From Merdibacter sp965119685 (GTDB lineage: Bacteria; Bacillota_I; Bacilli_A; Erysipelotrichales; Erysipelotrichaceae): a stretch of 64,000 bases of DNA. A model generated the notes under the pieces. It worked only from the letters and a program-made list of their open reading frames with translations, was not told where the DNA came from and made no database searches. The stretch spans positions 2,418,001-2,482,000 of the forward strand of contig OZ221971.1 of NCBI GenBank assembly GCA_965119685.1, in the 5' to 3' direction. The position numbers were made by a program, and so were the translations under genes. Of this stretch, positions 41,074 through 50,258 are shown in pieces; position 1 is the stretch's first letter; each line of letters opens with the position of its first letter.

Positions 41074-43188
41074 TCACATTCGCCATGCGCGCACCCATCC
41101 CAAAAGATATTCACCAAGCAGATGGCGAAGCTGATACCACCGCGCGCCATGCGCACATAACGCCGCCGAGCCCGCCACCCATGCGCTTTGACGCTGGGCA
41201 TGTGCGCTGAAGCGGCGGCGGATGCGCCCCGTCAGAAACTGATGCCGCCACTGGGTGGGTGTGAACACCATTGCCAAAGGCTGCACCTGTCCGCTGACGA
41301 TATCATCGCAAAAGGGCAGCTTACCGATCGTCTGCGCTTCTGTTTTGTGGGGAAACGCCATCCATGCCAACAGAGCATGCCGCACTCTTCGCGCAAGATC
41401 GTCATGATCGATCGCCCCCAACGCCTGCTCACCCAGCTGTTTTGCCTGCGCTTGAACGCTTCTTTGCATCTGTTCGCAAAGGGAACGACTCCCTTCCTTT
41501 GGCTCCTGCAAAATCGCTTCCATGCGTCCCTGCCGGCGGCGATACCCCCGACACATCCCATGAGGGGCCAAGCAAAACGTTTCAAACAATGCGGCGCAAA
41601 AACCGCTTTTTACAAACGAATGGGTATGTGGAGAAAACAGATAGGGATAGGAGCAGGCCGCCAAATGCGCGTCGCAAGCATAAAGGCCGAAGTAATAGCC
41701 CTCCACCAATGCACGCTGACGCCCCTCGCTCAACAACAGGGAAAGACAAAGCGCCATACTGCCGTTCCAGCCGCTGTCCACGATCGCAAAGCGCTCCTGC
41801 GCCATCAATCCTTCCTGCCGCAGATACGCCCTTGCCTGTTGATAGTGTGCAAGCGACACCTCGCGCAGCTCCCGCAAAAACAGCGGGCATCCCTGCATGG
41901 CGCGGCGCGCTGTTTCCAGCTGCCGATCGTTCAAAAGGCAATCTAATGGAAAGGGCAGACGCAGGGCAGCGACGATCGCTGGCCACTTCACTTTCGCAAT
42001 CCCGCTTCGCTCTAACAGCACCGCCAATGTCACATGCAGCGCACTGCGGCAGATCCATGCACAGGCACGCGCCTCATCCAGATGATAACAAGGCAAGCGC
42101 AGCGCATAGCGCGACACATAGAGATAGCGGCATTCGATGTCGATGTGCCAGCGCTCACACAGGATCTTTGCGCACTGTAACAGCAGCCAGCCATCCCGTG
42201 CGCAAAAATACAGCCGCTTGTGCCCCTTTTCCTTCGCCTGCCCTAACACCCATGCCACATAGGCGCAAAGCGCGGGCGCCATCACCTGCGTACAGCATTG
42301 CTCATATACGCTCTCCCCCACGCTGAAAGGAAGCAGTTCACGCGTCCCCCGCCAATACCGGTGATAGCGATTCGTACAATACCGGCGGTATTTGATGGCG
42401 GCATGGATGCCATCAGGCACTAACGCTACCGCCAACGGTTTGATCATGGAAAGCTTTGACCACACACCATGCGCATGGATGCGTGCAAACCCTTCCCTGC
42501 GCACCGCCATCTCCGCCGCTGCCGCCGCCCATGTCCGCCGCCGATAGCTGTATCCATCCTCGCGATAGCAATACAGGCACGCTTGCAGATTGTGCCCTCG
42601 ATAGCCCTTGGCATACAAGCGCAGAAACAGCTCATAGTCCTCACAGCGATACTGCCCCTTACGCAAAGCATAGCCCCCTTCCCGCCGCAGCATGTCCCCG
42701 CGAAACATCACCGTCGGGTGGGCAAAGGGAGAATGGGCGAGATAGTCCTCTTTCTGCGGGATCGCCGCAGGCATCCACTTGCCCCATACGCCCGCATCAT
42801 CCATCAGCATACAGCCACATCCCACCCAATCCGCCTGCGGGTGCGCTTGCAGATACGCAACCATTTGTGCAAAGCGATCGGGATGAGAGAGATCATCGCC
42901 GTCCATGCGGGCGATCCACTCCCCCTGACTATGCGCAATCGCCGTGTTTAAGGCCGCCGCCAGTCCTTGGTTGTGCGCATGAACGATCAGATGAATGCGC
43001 GCATCCAATGCCGCCGCCTGTGCAATCCACGTCTTTCCCTCTCCCCTCGTCCCATCATCGACCAATACCAGCTCCCAGTTTTGCCATGACGAAGCACAGA
43101 TGCTGCGCACCGCATTCATCAGCGTCTCGCGATCTCTTGGCGCATATACGCCCATCACCACGCTGACCAAAGACCCCTGCTCCCTCAT
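41074..43188 (-). CDS. Family 2 glycosyltransferase fused to the RDG/GWxGS module
   Basis: 704 residues. Residues 1-230 form a GT2 (GT-A) domain: VSVVMGVYAPRD, LVLVDDGTRGEG, WIARMDGDDLSHPDR with the DxD metal site, and QYRCEDYELFLRL with the catalytic Asp. The C-terminal part carries LYFCARDGW (about 326), YVSRYAL (about 357) and VDSGWNGS (about 472), the module of the two HAD proteins downstream. The ATG at 43188 overlaps the GT4 stop as ATGA. The domain swap, GT2 instead of HAD on the same module, suggests the module acts on the growing polymer in each case. Confidence 0.8.
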   Translation of the reverse strand: MREQGSLVSVVMGVYAPRDRETLMNAVRSICASSWQNWELVLVDDGTRGEGKTWIAQAAALDARIHLIVHAHNQGLAAALNTAIAHSQGEWIARMDGDDLSHPDRFAQMVAYLQAHPQADWVGCGCMLMDDAGVWGKWMPAAIPQKEDYLAHSPFAHPTVMFRGDMLRREGGYALRKGQYRCEDYELFLRLYAKGYRGHNLQACLYCYREDGYSYRRRTWAAAAAEMAVRREGFARIHAHGVWSKLSMIKPLAVALVPDGIHAAIKYRRYCTNRYHRYWRGTRELLPFSVGESVYEQCCTQVMAPALCAYVAWVLGQAKEKGHKRLYFCARDGWLLLQCAKILCERWHIDIECRYLYVSRYALRLPCYHLDEARACAWICRSALHVTLAVLLERSGIAKVKWPAIVAALRLPFPLDCLLNDRQLETARRAMQGCPLFLRELREVSLAHYQQARAYLRQEGLMAQERFAIVDSGWNGSMALCLSLLLSEGRQRALVEGYYFGLYACDAHLAACSYPYLFSPHTHSFVKSGFCAALFETFCLAPHGMCRGYRRRQGRMEAILQEPKEGSRSLCEQMQRSVQAQAKQLGEQALGAIDHDDLARRVRHALLAWMAFPHKTEAQTIGKLPFCDDIVSGQVQPLAMVFTPTQWRHQFLTGRIRRRFSAHAQRQSAWVAGSAALCAHGARWYQLRHLLGEYLLGWVRAWRM

Positions 43189-44366
43189 ACGCCCCACACC
43201 TGCGCATCCATGCGCGTATAAATCCGGCGCATGATGCGGCGGGGATAGCGTTGTTCATACATGCGCGCCGACAGCATGCAGTTCTCTTTCAGCCGCTGCC
43301 GCTCGATCAGCCGCAGCGAACGCAGACGCACGATGGCACGGGCAATCTCCCTAGACAAATCCTTGGACGCACAGACATAGCCGTTGACCCCATCCCGCAT
43401 ATATTCTCTCGTCCCGCGGTTGTCATTGGCAATGACCGCCACCCCCATCGCCAGCGCTTCCAGCGCCGCCATCCCCAAGCCCTCGCGCTTGCTGGGAAAC
43501 AAAAAGACGTCGCTGCTGCCAAGGATGCCCGCCACATCATGGACATGTCCAAACAGGTGAACCACCCCCTGCAAAGAGCGCTCATAGATCTGATGCTGTA
43601 ACTTGGCATAATGCACCCCATCGCCGATGATCAAACAGTGCATCCCCTCCATGGAGACGCCCCATTTCTTCAGCCACACAAAGGCGTCTAACAGCGCCTC
43701 ATGATTCTTATTGCCGTTGAGTTCGCCGATGCTGACGGCGAGAAAATCACTTGCCCTAACGCCCAGCGTCTGCCGCTGCCGCAAGATGGTGATCTCAGAG
43801 AGCGGGTGAAAGCGCGCCATGTCTAACCCGACCCCGGGAATGAGATATACGCGCCCGCCGCGTTTGAGCGGCAGCCGTTTGGCATTCTCATAATCCTCCT
43901 CGTTAATCGTGATCAATACGTCGCTGTAACGTGCAAGCAGACGTTCGGCCATGTAATACACCGTGTTGTTGACAAGCGGCGCCCCTGCATAAAAATGAAA
44001 GCCGTGCACCGTATAGATGACATAGAGGGGACGCTTCACAAAGCGGGAAGCCAAACGCCCCAGCACACCGGCAATCGGCGTATGACAGTGCAGGATGGGA
44101 ATGTCATAACGCTTAATGAGATCGAGCAATGCGACAAACGCCGCTTTGTTGGCACGATAGAGATAGGGGGAGCGTGCCAAGGGAAGATGATGCAGCGATA
44201 TGCCCAGCTGCTCTATGATGCGTTGCTGCTCGCCATAGCACTGTTCCAGGAGATTGGCCGCATAATGCACCTCATAGCCCAGCTGCTGCAAAAGCGCCAC
44301 ATTGTCCCTTTCAAACTTATATAAAAAGCTGTATGCGTTGGCGATGATCAATATCCGCTTTTTCAT
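43185..44366 (-). CDS. Family 4 glycosyltransferase
   Basis: 393 residues. Two Rossmann domains: RILIIANAYSFLYKFERDN with HCHTPIAGVLGRLASR in the first, and AVSIGELNGNKNH, VHLFGHVHDV and FPSKREGLGMAALEALAMG in the second, which contains the E-x7-E nucleotide-sugar motif. It resembles EpsD-like enzymes of surface polysaccharide pathways. ATG at 44366 has GGGAGG upstream. It starts the polymer cluster and is divergent from the pyrophosphatase gene. Confidence 0.92.
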   Translation of the reverse strand: MKKRILIIANAYSFLYKFERDNVALLQQLGYEVHYAANLLEQCYGEQQRIIEQLGISLHHLPLARSPYLYRANKAAFVALLDLIKRYDIPILHCHTPIAGVLGRLASRFVKRPLYVIYTVHGFHFYAGAPLVNNTVYYMAERLLARYSDVLITINEEDYENAKRLPLKRGGRVYLIPGVGLDMARFHPLSEITILRQRQTLGVRASDFLAVSIGELNGNKNHEALLDAFVWLKKWGVSMEGMHCLIIGDGVHYAKLQHQIYERSLQGVVHLFGHVHDVAGILGSSDVFLFPSKREGLGMAALEALAMGVAVIANDNRGTREYMRDGVNGYVCASKDLSREIARAIVRLRSLRLIERQRLKENCMLSARMYEQRYPRRIMRRIYTRMDAQVWGV

Positions 44367-44477
44367 AATCACCCCTCCCGGCCTATGCACACACTAGTAT
44401 GGATGACAAACGCCGATCTATGTATCGCATATGACGTCCGTCTTGTCGCTTCTTTCATGTTCCAAGCCGCACACTGC

Positions 44478-44506
44478 TTGAAATGCGCAGAAAATCATGA
44501 TAGATT
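44478..44506 (+). promoter_or_regulatory. Promoter of the pyrophosphatase gene
   Basis: TTGAAA (44478-44483) and TAGATT (44501-44506) are 17 bp apart; AAGGAGG lies just before the ATG at 44555. Confidence 0.6.
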
Positions 44507-44554
44507 TAAGTTATTGTAAGAGGTATCAATCCTCTTGCCTGCAAGGAGGAACCA

Positions 44555-46195
44555 ATGGAAAATCAACGCACGGTTTATATTACGGGACATCGTCATCCCG
44601 ACACTGATTCCATCGTATCCGCGATCGCCTACGCACTGCTGCAGCAGCGCAAAGGCGTGGATGCCGTTCCCTGCCGTTTAGGAGCGATCAACGCCGAAAC
44701 CAAATGGCTGTTGGATCGTTTCGGCTTCAAAGAGCCGATGCTGTTTGAGGATGCGCGGGCAACCATCCGCGAAATTGAGATGGACCCCCCTTTGACGATC
44801 TCTCCGGAGACGACGATCTATGAGACTTTACAGCTGATGCAGCGCCAAAACAAGCAGTCTTACGGCGTCGTCAACGAAAAGGGGCAGCTGATGGGCATGG
44901 TGACGCGCAGCGACCTCGCTTCCATCGGCTTGGGCGACACCGCCGCCAGCATTCAGCTCTTAAAGGAAACGCCTTTGGCAAACATCGCCAAAACGGTAAA
45001 CGGACAGCTCGTCTACATGGATGACGCCTATCATTTTAACGGCAAGGTGTCCATCATCGCCATGACGGAAACCGGATTGGCCAACTATGATATTCAAGAC
45101 CGTCTCGTACTGCTAGGCAACGACAAGGAAGCGCAGAAAGCGGCGATTCAAAAGGGTGCCGGTGTGCTGATCGTCGTATGGACCGATCAGATTCACGAGG
45201 AAGTGCTCGCCCTAGCCAAACAGCATCACTGCCCGATCATCATTTCCGGACACGGGACGATGAACACCTCCCGTTACCTCTATTTCGCTCCGCCGGTAAA
45301 GCTGATCATGATCCGCTCGCTGGTCAGCTTCAACATCGACGAGTTTGCCGAGGACGTCGGAAAGAAGATGCTGAAAAGCCGTTACCGCAGCTATCCGGTC
45401 ATCGACAACAACAACTATCTCAAGGGCTATCTGTCCCGTTATCACATTTTGGACTATCACAACAAGCAGGTCATCCTCGTCGACCACAACGAATACGCAC
45501 AGTCTGTCAAAGGGGTGGAAAACGCCGATCTGTTAGAGATCATCGACCACCACCGCATCTGCGACATCGCCACCAGCCGCCCGATCTCCTTCCGCAATGA
45601 GATCATCGGCTCCACCGCTTCGATCATCACTTCCATCTACATGGAAAACCAGATGGAGATTCCCAAAAATCTGGCGGGGCTGTTATTAGGAGCGATCTTG
45701 TCCGACACGCTGAAGTTTCGCTCACCGACGACGACCGGCAAGGACATCGGCTTAGCCAAGACGTTAGCCGCCATTGCGGAGTTAGACATCGATACGTTTG
45801 CTTCGCAGATGTTCCAAGTCAGCTCCAACATCTCGCAGAAAAGCGTAAAGGAGCTGATTTCGCAGGACGTCAAGACGTTCCAGATCGACGGCAAGAAGGT
45901 CATGATCGCACAGGTGATCATCGCCGCAGTCGACGAGGTGCAAAACATCGAGGAGGAATTGCAGCGGGAGATGACACAGTTCACCGCCGCGCAAAGTCTC
46001 GATCTGTTTGTCGTCGCCTTTACCAGCATTTTGGAAAACGGCTCGATCTTCTATGCCAGCGGACCGCTGCAAGAAGTCGTGCGGGAAGCGTTCCCTAACA
46101 AGCAGGGCGCACACGGCTTTCAAGAGGACATTCTCTCACGCAAAAACCAGATCGTTCCGCTGTTGTCAAGAGCGATCATCAACTCCTCTATCTAA
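44555..46195 (+). CDS. ppaC: Family II manganese inorganic pyrophosphatase with CBS domains
   Basis: 546 residues. DHH motifs are GHRHPDTDSI at the start, the VDHNE segment near residue 310 and the IDHHR segment near 330. Two CBS halves (PLTISPETTIYETL with GMVTRSDL, and KSRYRSYPVIDNNNYLKGYLSR) enclose a DRTGG-like region, as in regulated family II enzymes that bind adenine nucleotides or Ap4A. It hydrolyses pyrophosphate and so drives reactions such as ADP-glucose synthesis by GlgC. The terminator after the stop shows it is monocistronic. Confidence 0.94.
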   Translation: MENQRTVYITGHRHPDTDSIVSAIAYALLQQRKGVDAVPCRLGAINAETKWLLDRFGFKEPMLFEDARATIREIEMDPPLTISPETTIYETLQLMQRQNKQSYGVVNEKGQLMGMVTRSDLASIGLGDTAASIQLLKETPLANIAKTVNGQLVYMDDAYHFNGKVSIIAMTETGLANYDIQDRLVLLGNDKEAQKAAIQKGAGVLIVVWTDQIHEEVLALAKQHHCPIIISGHGTMNTSRYLYFAPPVKLIMIRSLVSFNIDEFAEDVGKKMLKSRYRSYPVIDNNNYLKGYLSRYHILDYHNKQVILVDHNEYAQSVKGVENADLLEIIDHHRICDIATSRPISFRNEIIGSTASIITSIYMENQMEIPKNLAGLLLGAILSDTLKFRSPTTTGKDIGLAKTLAAIAELDIDTFASQMFQVSSNISQKSVKELISQDVKTFQIDGKKVMIAQVIIAAVDEVQNIEEELQREMTQFTAAQSLDLFVVAFTSILENGSIFYASGPLQEVVREAFPNKQGAHGFQEDILSRKNQIVPLLSRAIINSSI

Positions 46196-46224
46196 ATGCA
46201 AAGATTCATCATTGCTGTTTCATC

Positions 46225-46255
46225 AAGCATCGGCTCACTGGGCCGATGCTTTTTG
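46225..46255 (+). terminator. Intrinsic terminator of ppaC
   Basis: AGCATCGGC and GCCGATGCT enclose a 7-base loop and are followed by T5. It lies 30 bases after the stop. Confidence 0.85.
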
Positions 46256-46341
46256 ATATGCGTTTGTGCGCAAAAGGCAAGCGGGCGCAAAATGAGGCGA
46301 TTCTCTTGTTTCATCCTATAACCACAACAAAAGGACAGCAC

Positions 46342-46398
46342 AAAAAAAGCCGCTCCCGCAGCAGCGAAAGGGGTGTGCTGCACCTGTCGGGAGTGGCT
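46342..46398 (-). terminator. Long hairpin terminator after the orphan OrfA
   Basis: AGCCGCTCCCG (46348-46358) pairs with CGGGAGTGGCT (46388-46398) over 11 bp with one G-T pair; an inner GCAGC/GCTGC pair closes the loop. Seven T follow on the minus strand. Confidence 0.75.
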
Positions 46399-46439
46399 CT
46401 TGATGGTTTTCTGTGTCCGAAAAGCAGGACAGTCTTCTG

Positions 46440-46850
46440 CTAGGATACATGATTGAATGATTTTGCGCCGCTGGCAGCGCTTGGAATGGAAGCGGCATGC
46501 TTGCGGGGCCGGCCGCGTTTATGCTCGATTACCGTTTTGCCGCTTTGTTGATAGCGGTGAACCCAAAGGGACAAGGTCGTCTTGCTGGCTAAGCCATACT
46601 TCAATGCCGTCTCGGTAATGCTGTGTCCCCCTTTCAGCACCTCTTGTATCATCTGTTCCTTGAGCGAAGGAGCATACTTGCAGCAGCGGCCGTTACGCAG
46701 GATGCCATAGCCGTGCAGGTCGATCAGCTTAACGAGATACTTTACGCTTTCTTTGCACACGCCATACTGACGGCTGAGCGCTCGCAGGGAAGCTCCTTTG
46801 CGCCATTGCTCATACAGTGCGATCTTTCGTTCGCTGTTCAGCTTTCTCAT
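46440..46850 (-). CDS. IS3-type OrfA-like helix-turn-helix protein, orphan
   Basis: 136 residues with two helix-turn-helix units: LRALSRQYGVCKESVKYLVK near residue 24 and ITETALKYGLASKTTLSLWV near 78, then a GRPRK tail resembling an AT-hook. This is the pattern of IS3/IS150 OrfA. No OrfB with the DDE integrase core follows, and no terminal repeats were seen, so it is either a remnant of an insertion sequence or a domesticated DNA-binding protein. Its own strong terminator favours continued expression. It lies just downstream of the LPxTA surface protein gene. Confidence 0.7.
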   Translation of the reverse strand: MRKLNSERKIALYEQWRKGASLRALSRQYGVCKESVKYLVKLIDLHGYGILRNGRCCKYAPSLKEQMIQEVLKGGHSITETALKYGLASKTTLSLWVHRYQQSGKTVIEHKRGRPRKHAASIPSAASGAKSFNHVS

Positions 46851-46938
46851 CAGCCATCATCCTTTGCTTTTCACATCTCACCTGTTTTGTGCGTGTCTGC
46901 ACACGGCGAACGGTTTATCTGCCCCACCATGCGGCGCT

Positions 46939-49725
46939 TCACTTTTGACGGGAACGTTTTACTGCCAGCACGCCGACAATCGCAGCGGATAACAGCAGCA
47001 TGCACAGGAAGGAAGCGGTGAGCGGCAATGCCGCGGCGGTATTGCCGCCTTGCTGTGCACCGCCTGCCCCCTCATCATTGCCGTCAGGCGTTGTACTGCT
47101 TGGCTTTTCCCCCTCTGCCTCAGTGCTTTTCTTCACGTTGGTAAATACCGCTTTGCTCGTCTGGTTTGCCGCCAACGTACCGCTTGCGCCCTGCGCGCTC
47201 GTCGTATAGCCGCTCTTTTCCTCTTGACTGACCGTATAGCGAACCCCCTGCGGCAAGGAAACGGCGCATTTGCTCTCTTGGTTTTTCAGCGTGAATACCG
47301 CCGTGCCCTTTGTGAAAGTCATATCGCCGTAACGTCCGCTCAGCGGTTCACTCAGCGTTACCGTATACGTAAAGGCGGCATCCGGACCGTTGACGATATT
47401 GGTGACACACAGCGCGCCCGTCTGTTCGTCCGGTTCGCTCGCCGTCGTATTTTCCCACACCAAGGCAAACGGGGAGAATCCGGCTGAGGACACCTCAAAT
47501 ACGACATGGCCGCCATCAACGCGGGATGGGATGACCTCAATCTGTGCGGCGGCAATTTCATCCGCGACATTATCGATCTGCATCTCACGGTGCAGCCCCT
47601 TGAAATGGAGCACCCGGAATGTGGTCGTCTCATCACAGCCCTGCGGCAGCGGCCAGTACACGCTGACGCTGTCCGAGGATTTCACCCATGTATTGCCGTT
47701 GTTGCGATCGACCAAATCCAGATATTTCAGCTCATAGCTGCTCTGCGGCGAAAGTGACGGCACTGCCTCTTGTGCGCGTTCCCACAGCATCTCACTGCGG
47801 TTTTCCTTTGCGGAATCGAGCACCTCGTCAAACAGCAAAGCGACATTGCTCGGATCACTGACCTGTACACTGCTGTCGTTGATCGTATAGACGCTGTTTT
47901 CCTTAGCGGCAAACGCCGGCTTTCCACTCTGCGGCGAACCGTTTTGCAGCTCAATGCCGTATTGAACGTCATCACTCGTCGCACGGACAGTTAACGTCGC
48001 CTGCTCGCTGGTATCGACAAGATATGTTTTATCCTCCCAGCGCAGAAGGAGATCACCGGCCATCCGCGTCTTTTCCTCGCGGTAAAGAGAGATCGCATAC
48101 GTCTCATGGACCGCATCGCCCGCCTCAAAGTGATCGCTGGTGACACTCTGTCCGTTTTCATCTGTAAACTGCACCTTCATCGGTTCTTGTCCATCCTCAC
48201 CAACGAGACGATACACGGTGGTATCTGCCTGTTGATCATAGGTTTCCAGCGTCCATGTGCGATCGCTGCCGCTCTCCTCAAAGGTGAGATCTTCCACTGG
48301 CACATCGCTCAGCGCCTGCGGCAGAGTCACAAGAAAGCCCGGCTGCGGCAGGGAACTGCTGCCGATGATCGTGCCGCTGTCATCGACGGTACCCGCATAC
48401 CCCTGTTCACCGCCCATGTAGATCGTAATATCGGCCGGGGTGATACTGACGCCGTCTAACTGCTTGCGCAGCTGTGCATACATCGGGTCGATTGTCAAAT
48501 CGAAGCTTTTGCTCTGTGGATACTTTCCCTCTGTCGTCACCTGAATATGCATGGTGCCGTCCGCCTTAATATAGGAAGGATCGTCAGCGCCTGCGGCAGT
48601 ATCGGCTGCCACACTTGCCAAGGAATCCGGGATGACGGCTTTCGCCCCTTGCGCATCGCTGACCGTCAGCGACATCTTGGAGAATTCCTCCAGCGTCAAT
48701 GTCGGATTTTCTCTGACGCTGTCAGTTAAGCCAAATGTCAGCTCCAAAACATTATCCGGCATATCCGCCTTTGTCACCGTAATCGTATAGACGTTGTTGG
48801 TATTCTCATCCGGATTTAAGAGTTCGCCGTCTATGCGAGGTACAAAACCGCCGGTATATTGGAAGCTGAACGTATCGCTCTGTGCAAAGAAATCCAGGCG
48901 TTCATCAAAGTTGATTGTCATCTTCACATAGGTTTCATCCAGATTCAGTTCATCCGTGCGTGCCCAAGCCAACAAAGACGCCATCTCGCCCATATCCAGA
49001 TAAGCGGTATAATACAGCGCATCCTCTTGCAGCTGACCGTCGTTGACCCAGATCACTTTCGGATTCTCCTGCGTATACGCGTTTGAACCGTTCAGCTCAA
49101 TGTGCGTGCTGGCCTCTTTTGTATATTCTTCCATATCGCTTAGAAGCGACATCGGATTGACGAAAAACGCATAGAGCGCATCGACGTCCGCCGGCAAAGT
49201 CTGTCCGCTGCGAATCCATGTACCGCTGCCATCCGGCTGGGTGTTGTAAGCGTAAAAGCGAAGTGCCTTTCCCAAAATGATGTCCGCTATACCACTGCCT
49301 TTTCCGTTATACGGCATCGTCAAATTGTCTTCGCTTGGCGTTTCCGCAACGATCTGCTCATCTGCAACTGCCGCATTGTACGTTTTCGTCAAGGCGTGAT
49401 ACCCATCCTTTTTCACATACGTAAACTGGCAATACGGCTGTGTAACGCTATCGCCGACGTCAATCGTCTTTATAGAATTTGTCGGAGTTTCATTAAACTC
49501 TTTCGGCTCTCCCTTATCCTTATCATACCATCCATACGGTACGCCATCCTGATAATCCCAAACGCTGCCAAACAGCTCGTTGTCTTCTGTCGAGGCATAA
49601 TAGGTAATGGAACGACCCGCTGTGAAACCCGGATCGCCTGTCGGTTCTGCTCTCAAAGGAGCACCGCAGATCACCGTCAGCACCATGAGCGCTGATGCGG
49701 CAAACGCAAATAGCTTCTTCATCAT
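46939..49725 (-). CDS. LPxTA-anchored surface protein with pilin-like domain
   Basis: About 928 residues. A signal peptide MMKKLFAFAASALMVLTVIC ends near GAPLRA. A long beta-rich body is followed near residues 780-880 by a domain with GALCVTNIVNGPDAAFTYTV, FTLKNQESKCAVSLPQGVRY and KAVFTNVKK, typical of streptococcal-type pilin or Cna-B-like isopeptide domains. The C-terminus has a Ser/Thr/Gly-rich spacer, LPLTA, a hydrophobic segment and RSRQK, a sorting signal with A in place of G. Possible ATGs are 49731, 49725 and 49722; 49725 is 6 bases after AAAGG. The promoter contains a G12 tract (49755-49786). Confidence 0.85.
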   Translation of the reverse strand: MMKKLFAFAASALMVLTVICGAPLRAEPTGDPGFTAGRSITYYASTEDNELFGSVWDYQDGVPYGWYDKDKGEPKEFNETPTNSIKTIDVGDSVTQPYCQFTYVKKDGYHALTKTYNAAVADEQIVAETPSEDNLTMPYNGKGSGIADIILGKALRFYAYNTQPDGSGTWIRSGQTLPADVDALYAFFVNPMSLLSDMEEYTKEASTHIELNGSNAYTQENPKVIWVNDGQLQEDALYYTAYLDMGEMASLLAWARTDELNLDETYVKMTINFDERLDFFAQSDTFSFQYTGGFVPRIDGELLNPDENTNNVYTITVTKADMPDNVLELTFGLTDSVRENPTLTLEEFSKMSLTVSDAQGAKAVIPDSLASVAADTAAGADDPSYIKADGTMHIQVTTEGKYPQSKSFDLTIDPMYAQLRKQLDGVSITPADITIYMGGEQGYAGTVDDSGTIIGSSSLPQPGFLVTLPQALSDVPVEDLTFEESGSDRTWTLETYDQQADTTVYRLVGEDGQEPMKVQFTDENGQSVTSDHFEAGDAVHETYAISLYREEKTRMAGDLLLRWEDKTYLVDTSEQATLTVRATSDDVQYGIELQNGSPQSGKPAFAAKENSVYTINDSSVQVSDPSNVALLFDEVLDSAKENRSEMLWERAQEAVPSLSPQSSYELKYLDLVDRNNGNTWVKSSDSVSVYWPLPQGCDETTTFRVLHFKGLHREMQIDNVADEIAAAQIEVIPSRVDGGHVVFEVSSAGFSPFALVWENTTASEPDEQTGALCVTNIVNGPDAAFTYTVTLSEPLSGRYGDMTFTKGTAVFTLKNQESKCAVSLPQGVRYTVSQEEKSGYTTSAQGASGTLAANQTSKAVFTNVKKSTEAEGEKPSSTTPDGNDEGAGGAQQGGNTAAALPLTASFLCMLLLSAAIVGVLAVKRSRQK

Positions 49726-49754
49726 CCTCATCCTTTCTTACTGCTATCACCCAC

Positions 49755-49786
49755 ATTTTACACCCCCCCCCCCCGGTAAAATGCAA
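49755..49786 (-). promoter_or_regulatory. Promoter with poly-G spacer, candidate phase-variation switch
   Basis: On the minus strand TTGCAT (49781-49786) and TAAAAT (49755-49760) enclose a 20-bp spacer that contains 12 consecutive G (C at 49763-49774 on the plus strand). Loss of three G would give the optimal 17 bp. The predicted start near 49748 leaves a short leader to the ATG at 49725. Flanking bases CATTTTAC and GTAAAATG also form an inverted repeat. Confidence 0.6.
49763..49774. repeat. Homopolymeric C12 (G12) tract
   Basis: Twelve uninterrupted C on the plus strand, the longest homopolymer noticed in the window, in an otherwise AT-rich promoter. Such tracts change length by slipped-strand mispairing. 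Confidence 0.9.
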
Positions 49787-49977
49787 GCCATCCATAGGAA
49801 AAATAGGAAAAACCGGCACTCGTGAGCGCTCGCTCCTCTCCATGACAAAAGCGATGCACTATTTTCCATATCGCCATCTTTTAAGCATCATTTGTGCAAT
49901 TCCCACGATTCTCTTCTGTTTTATAATTCGCCGGCGGCATTGTTTTAGCTGCTCTTCAATATTTCATGCTTTCCGCT

Positions 49978-50000
49978 AAAAAAAAGCAGGCACTGCCTGC
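49978..50000 (-). terminator. Second terminator downstream of the DUF4430 gene
   Basis: GCAGGC, loop AGT and GCCTGC are followed on the minus strand by eight T. Together with the hairpin at 50050-50088 it prevents read-through toward the surface protein promoter. The gap 49787-50258 otherwise holds only short hairpins and no gene. Confidence 0.75.
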
Positions 50001-50049
50001 ATACGATCATCTTCTTCCCCTCTCTCTTCCTATTGCTCCTCTTTACTAT

Positions 50050-50088
50050 TAAAAAAGCGCTGCGTCTTTTTCAAAACAGCGCAGTGCT
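50050..50088 (-). terminator. Terminator downstream of the DUF4430 gene
   Basis: AGCACTGCG and CGCAGCGCT (one mismatch) enclose a 15-base loop on the minus strand and are followed by six T. Confidence 0.7.
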
Positions 50089-50258
50089 CCCCATTCACCA
50101 TCCACCTGCTAAAGACAGCCAGCTATGAACGTATTCCCATCTCTGACAGGCAGAAAAGCCTATTTGCTTCCCTCGTATCCTATAAGGCTTTCTCCGCCTT
50201 GTATCAGCGAGCCTCGCTCCTTTCCTTATGTGATCTTCTCTACGCGCTTTTCTCTCCG

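Noticed and set aside
40827..41201. N-terminal extension of the ABC permease
   Set aside because: The frame is open by chance, overlaps the GT2-module gene end, and the ATG at 40826 has AAGGAGG and the family start.
41364..42326. Long plus-strand open frame (320 codons) opposite the GT2-module gene
   Set aside because: It is antisense to a well-supported gene, rich in Pro, Ser, Arg and His, and has no recognised motif; such frames are common opposite GC-rich genes.
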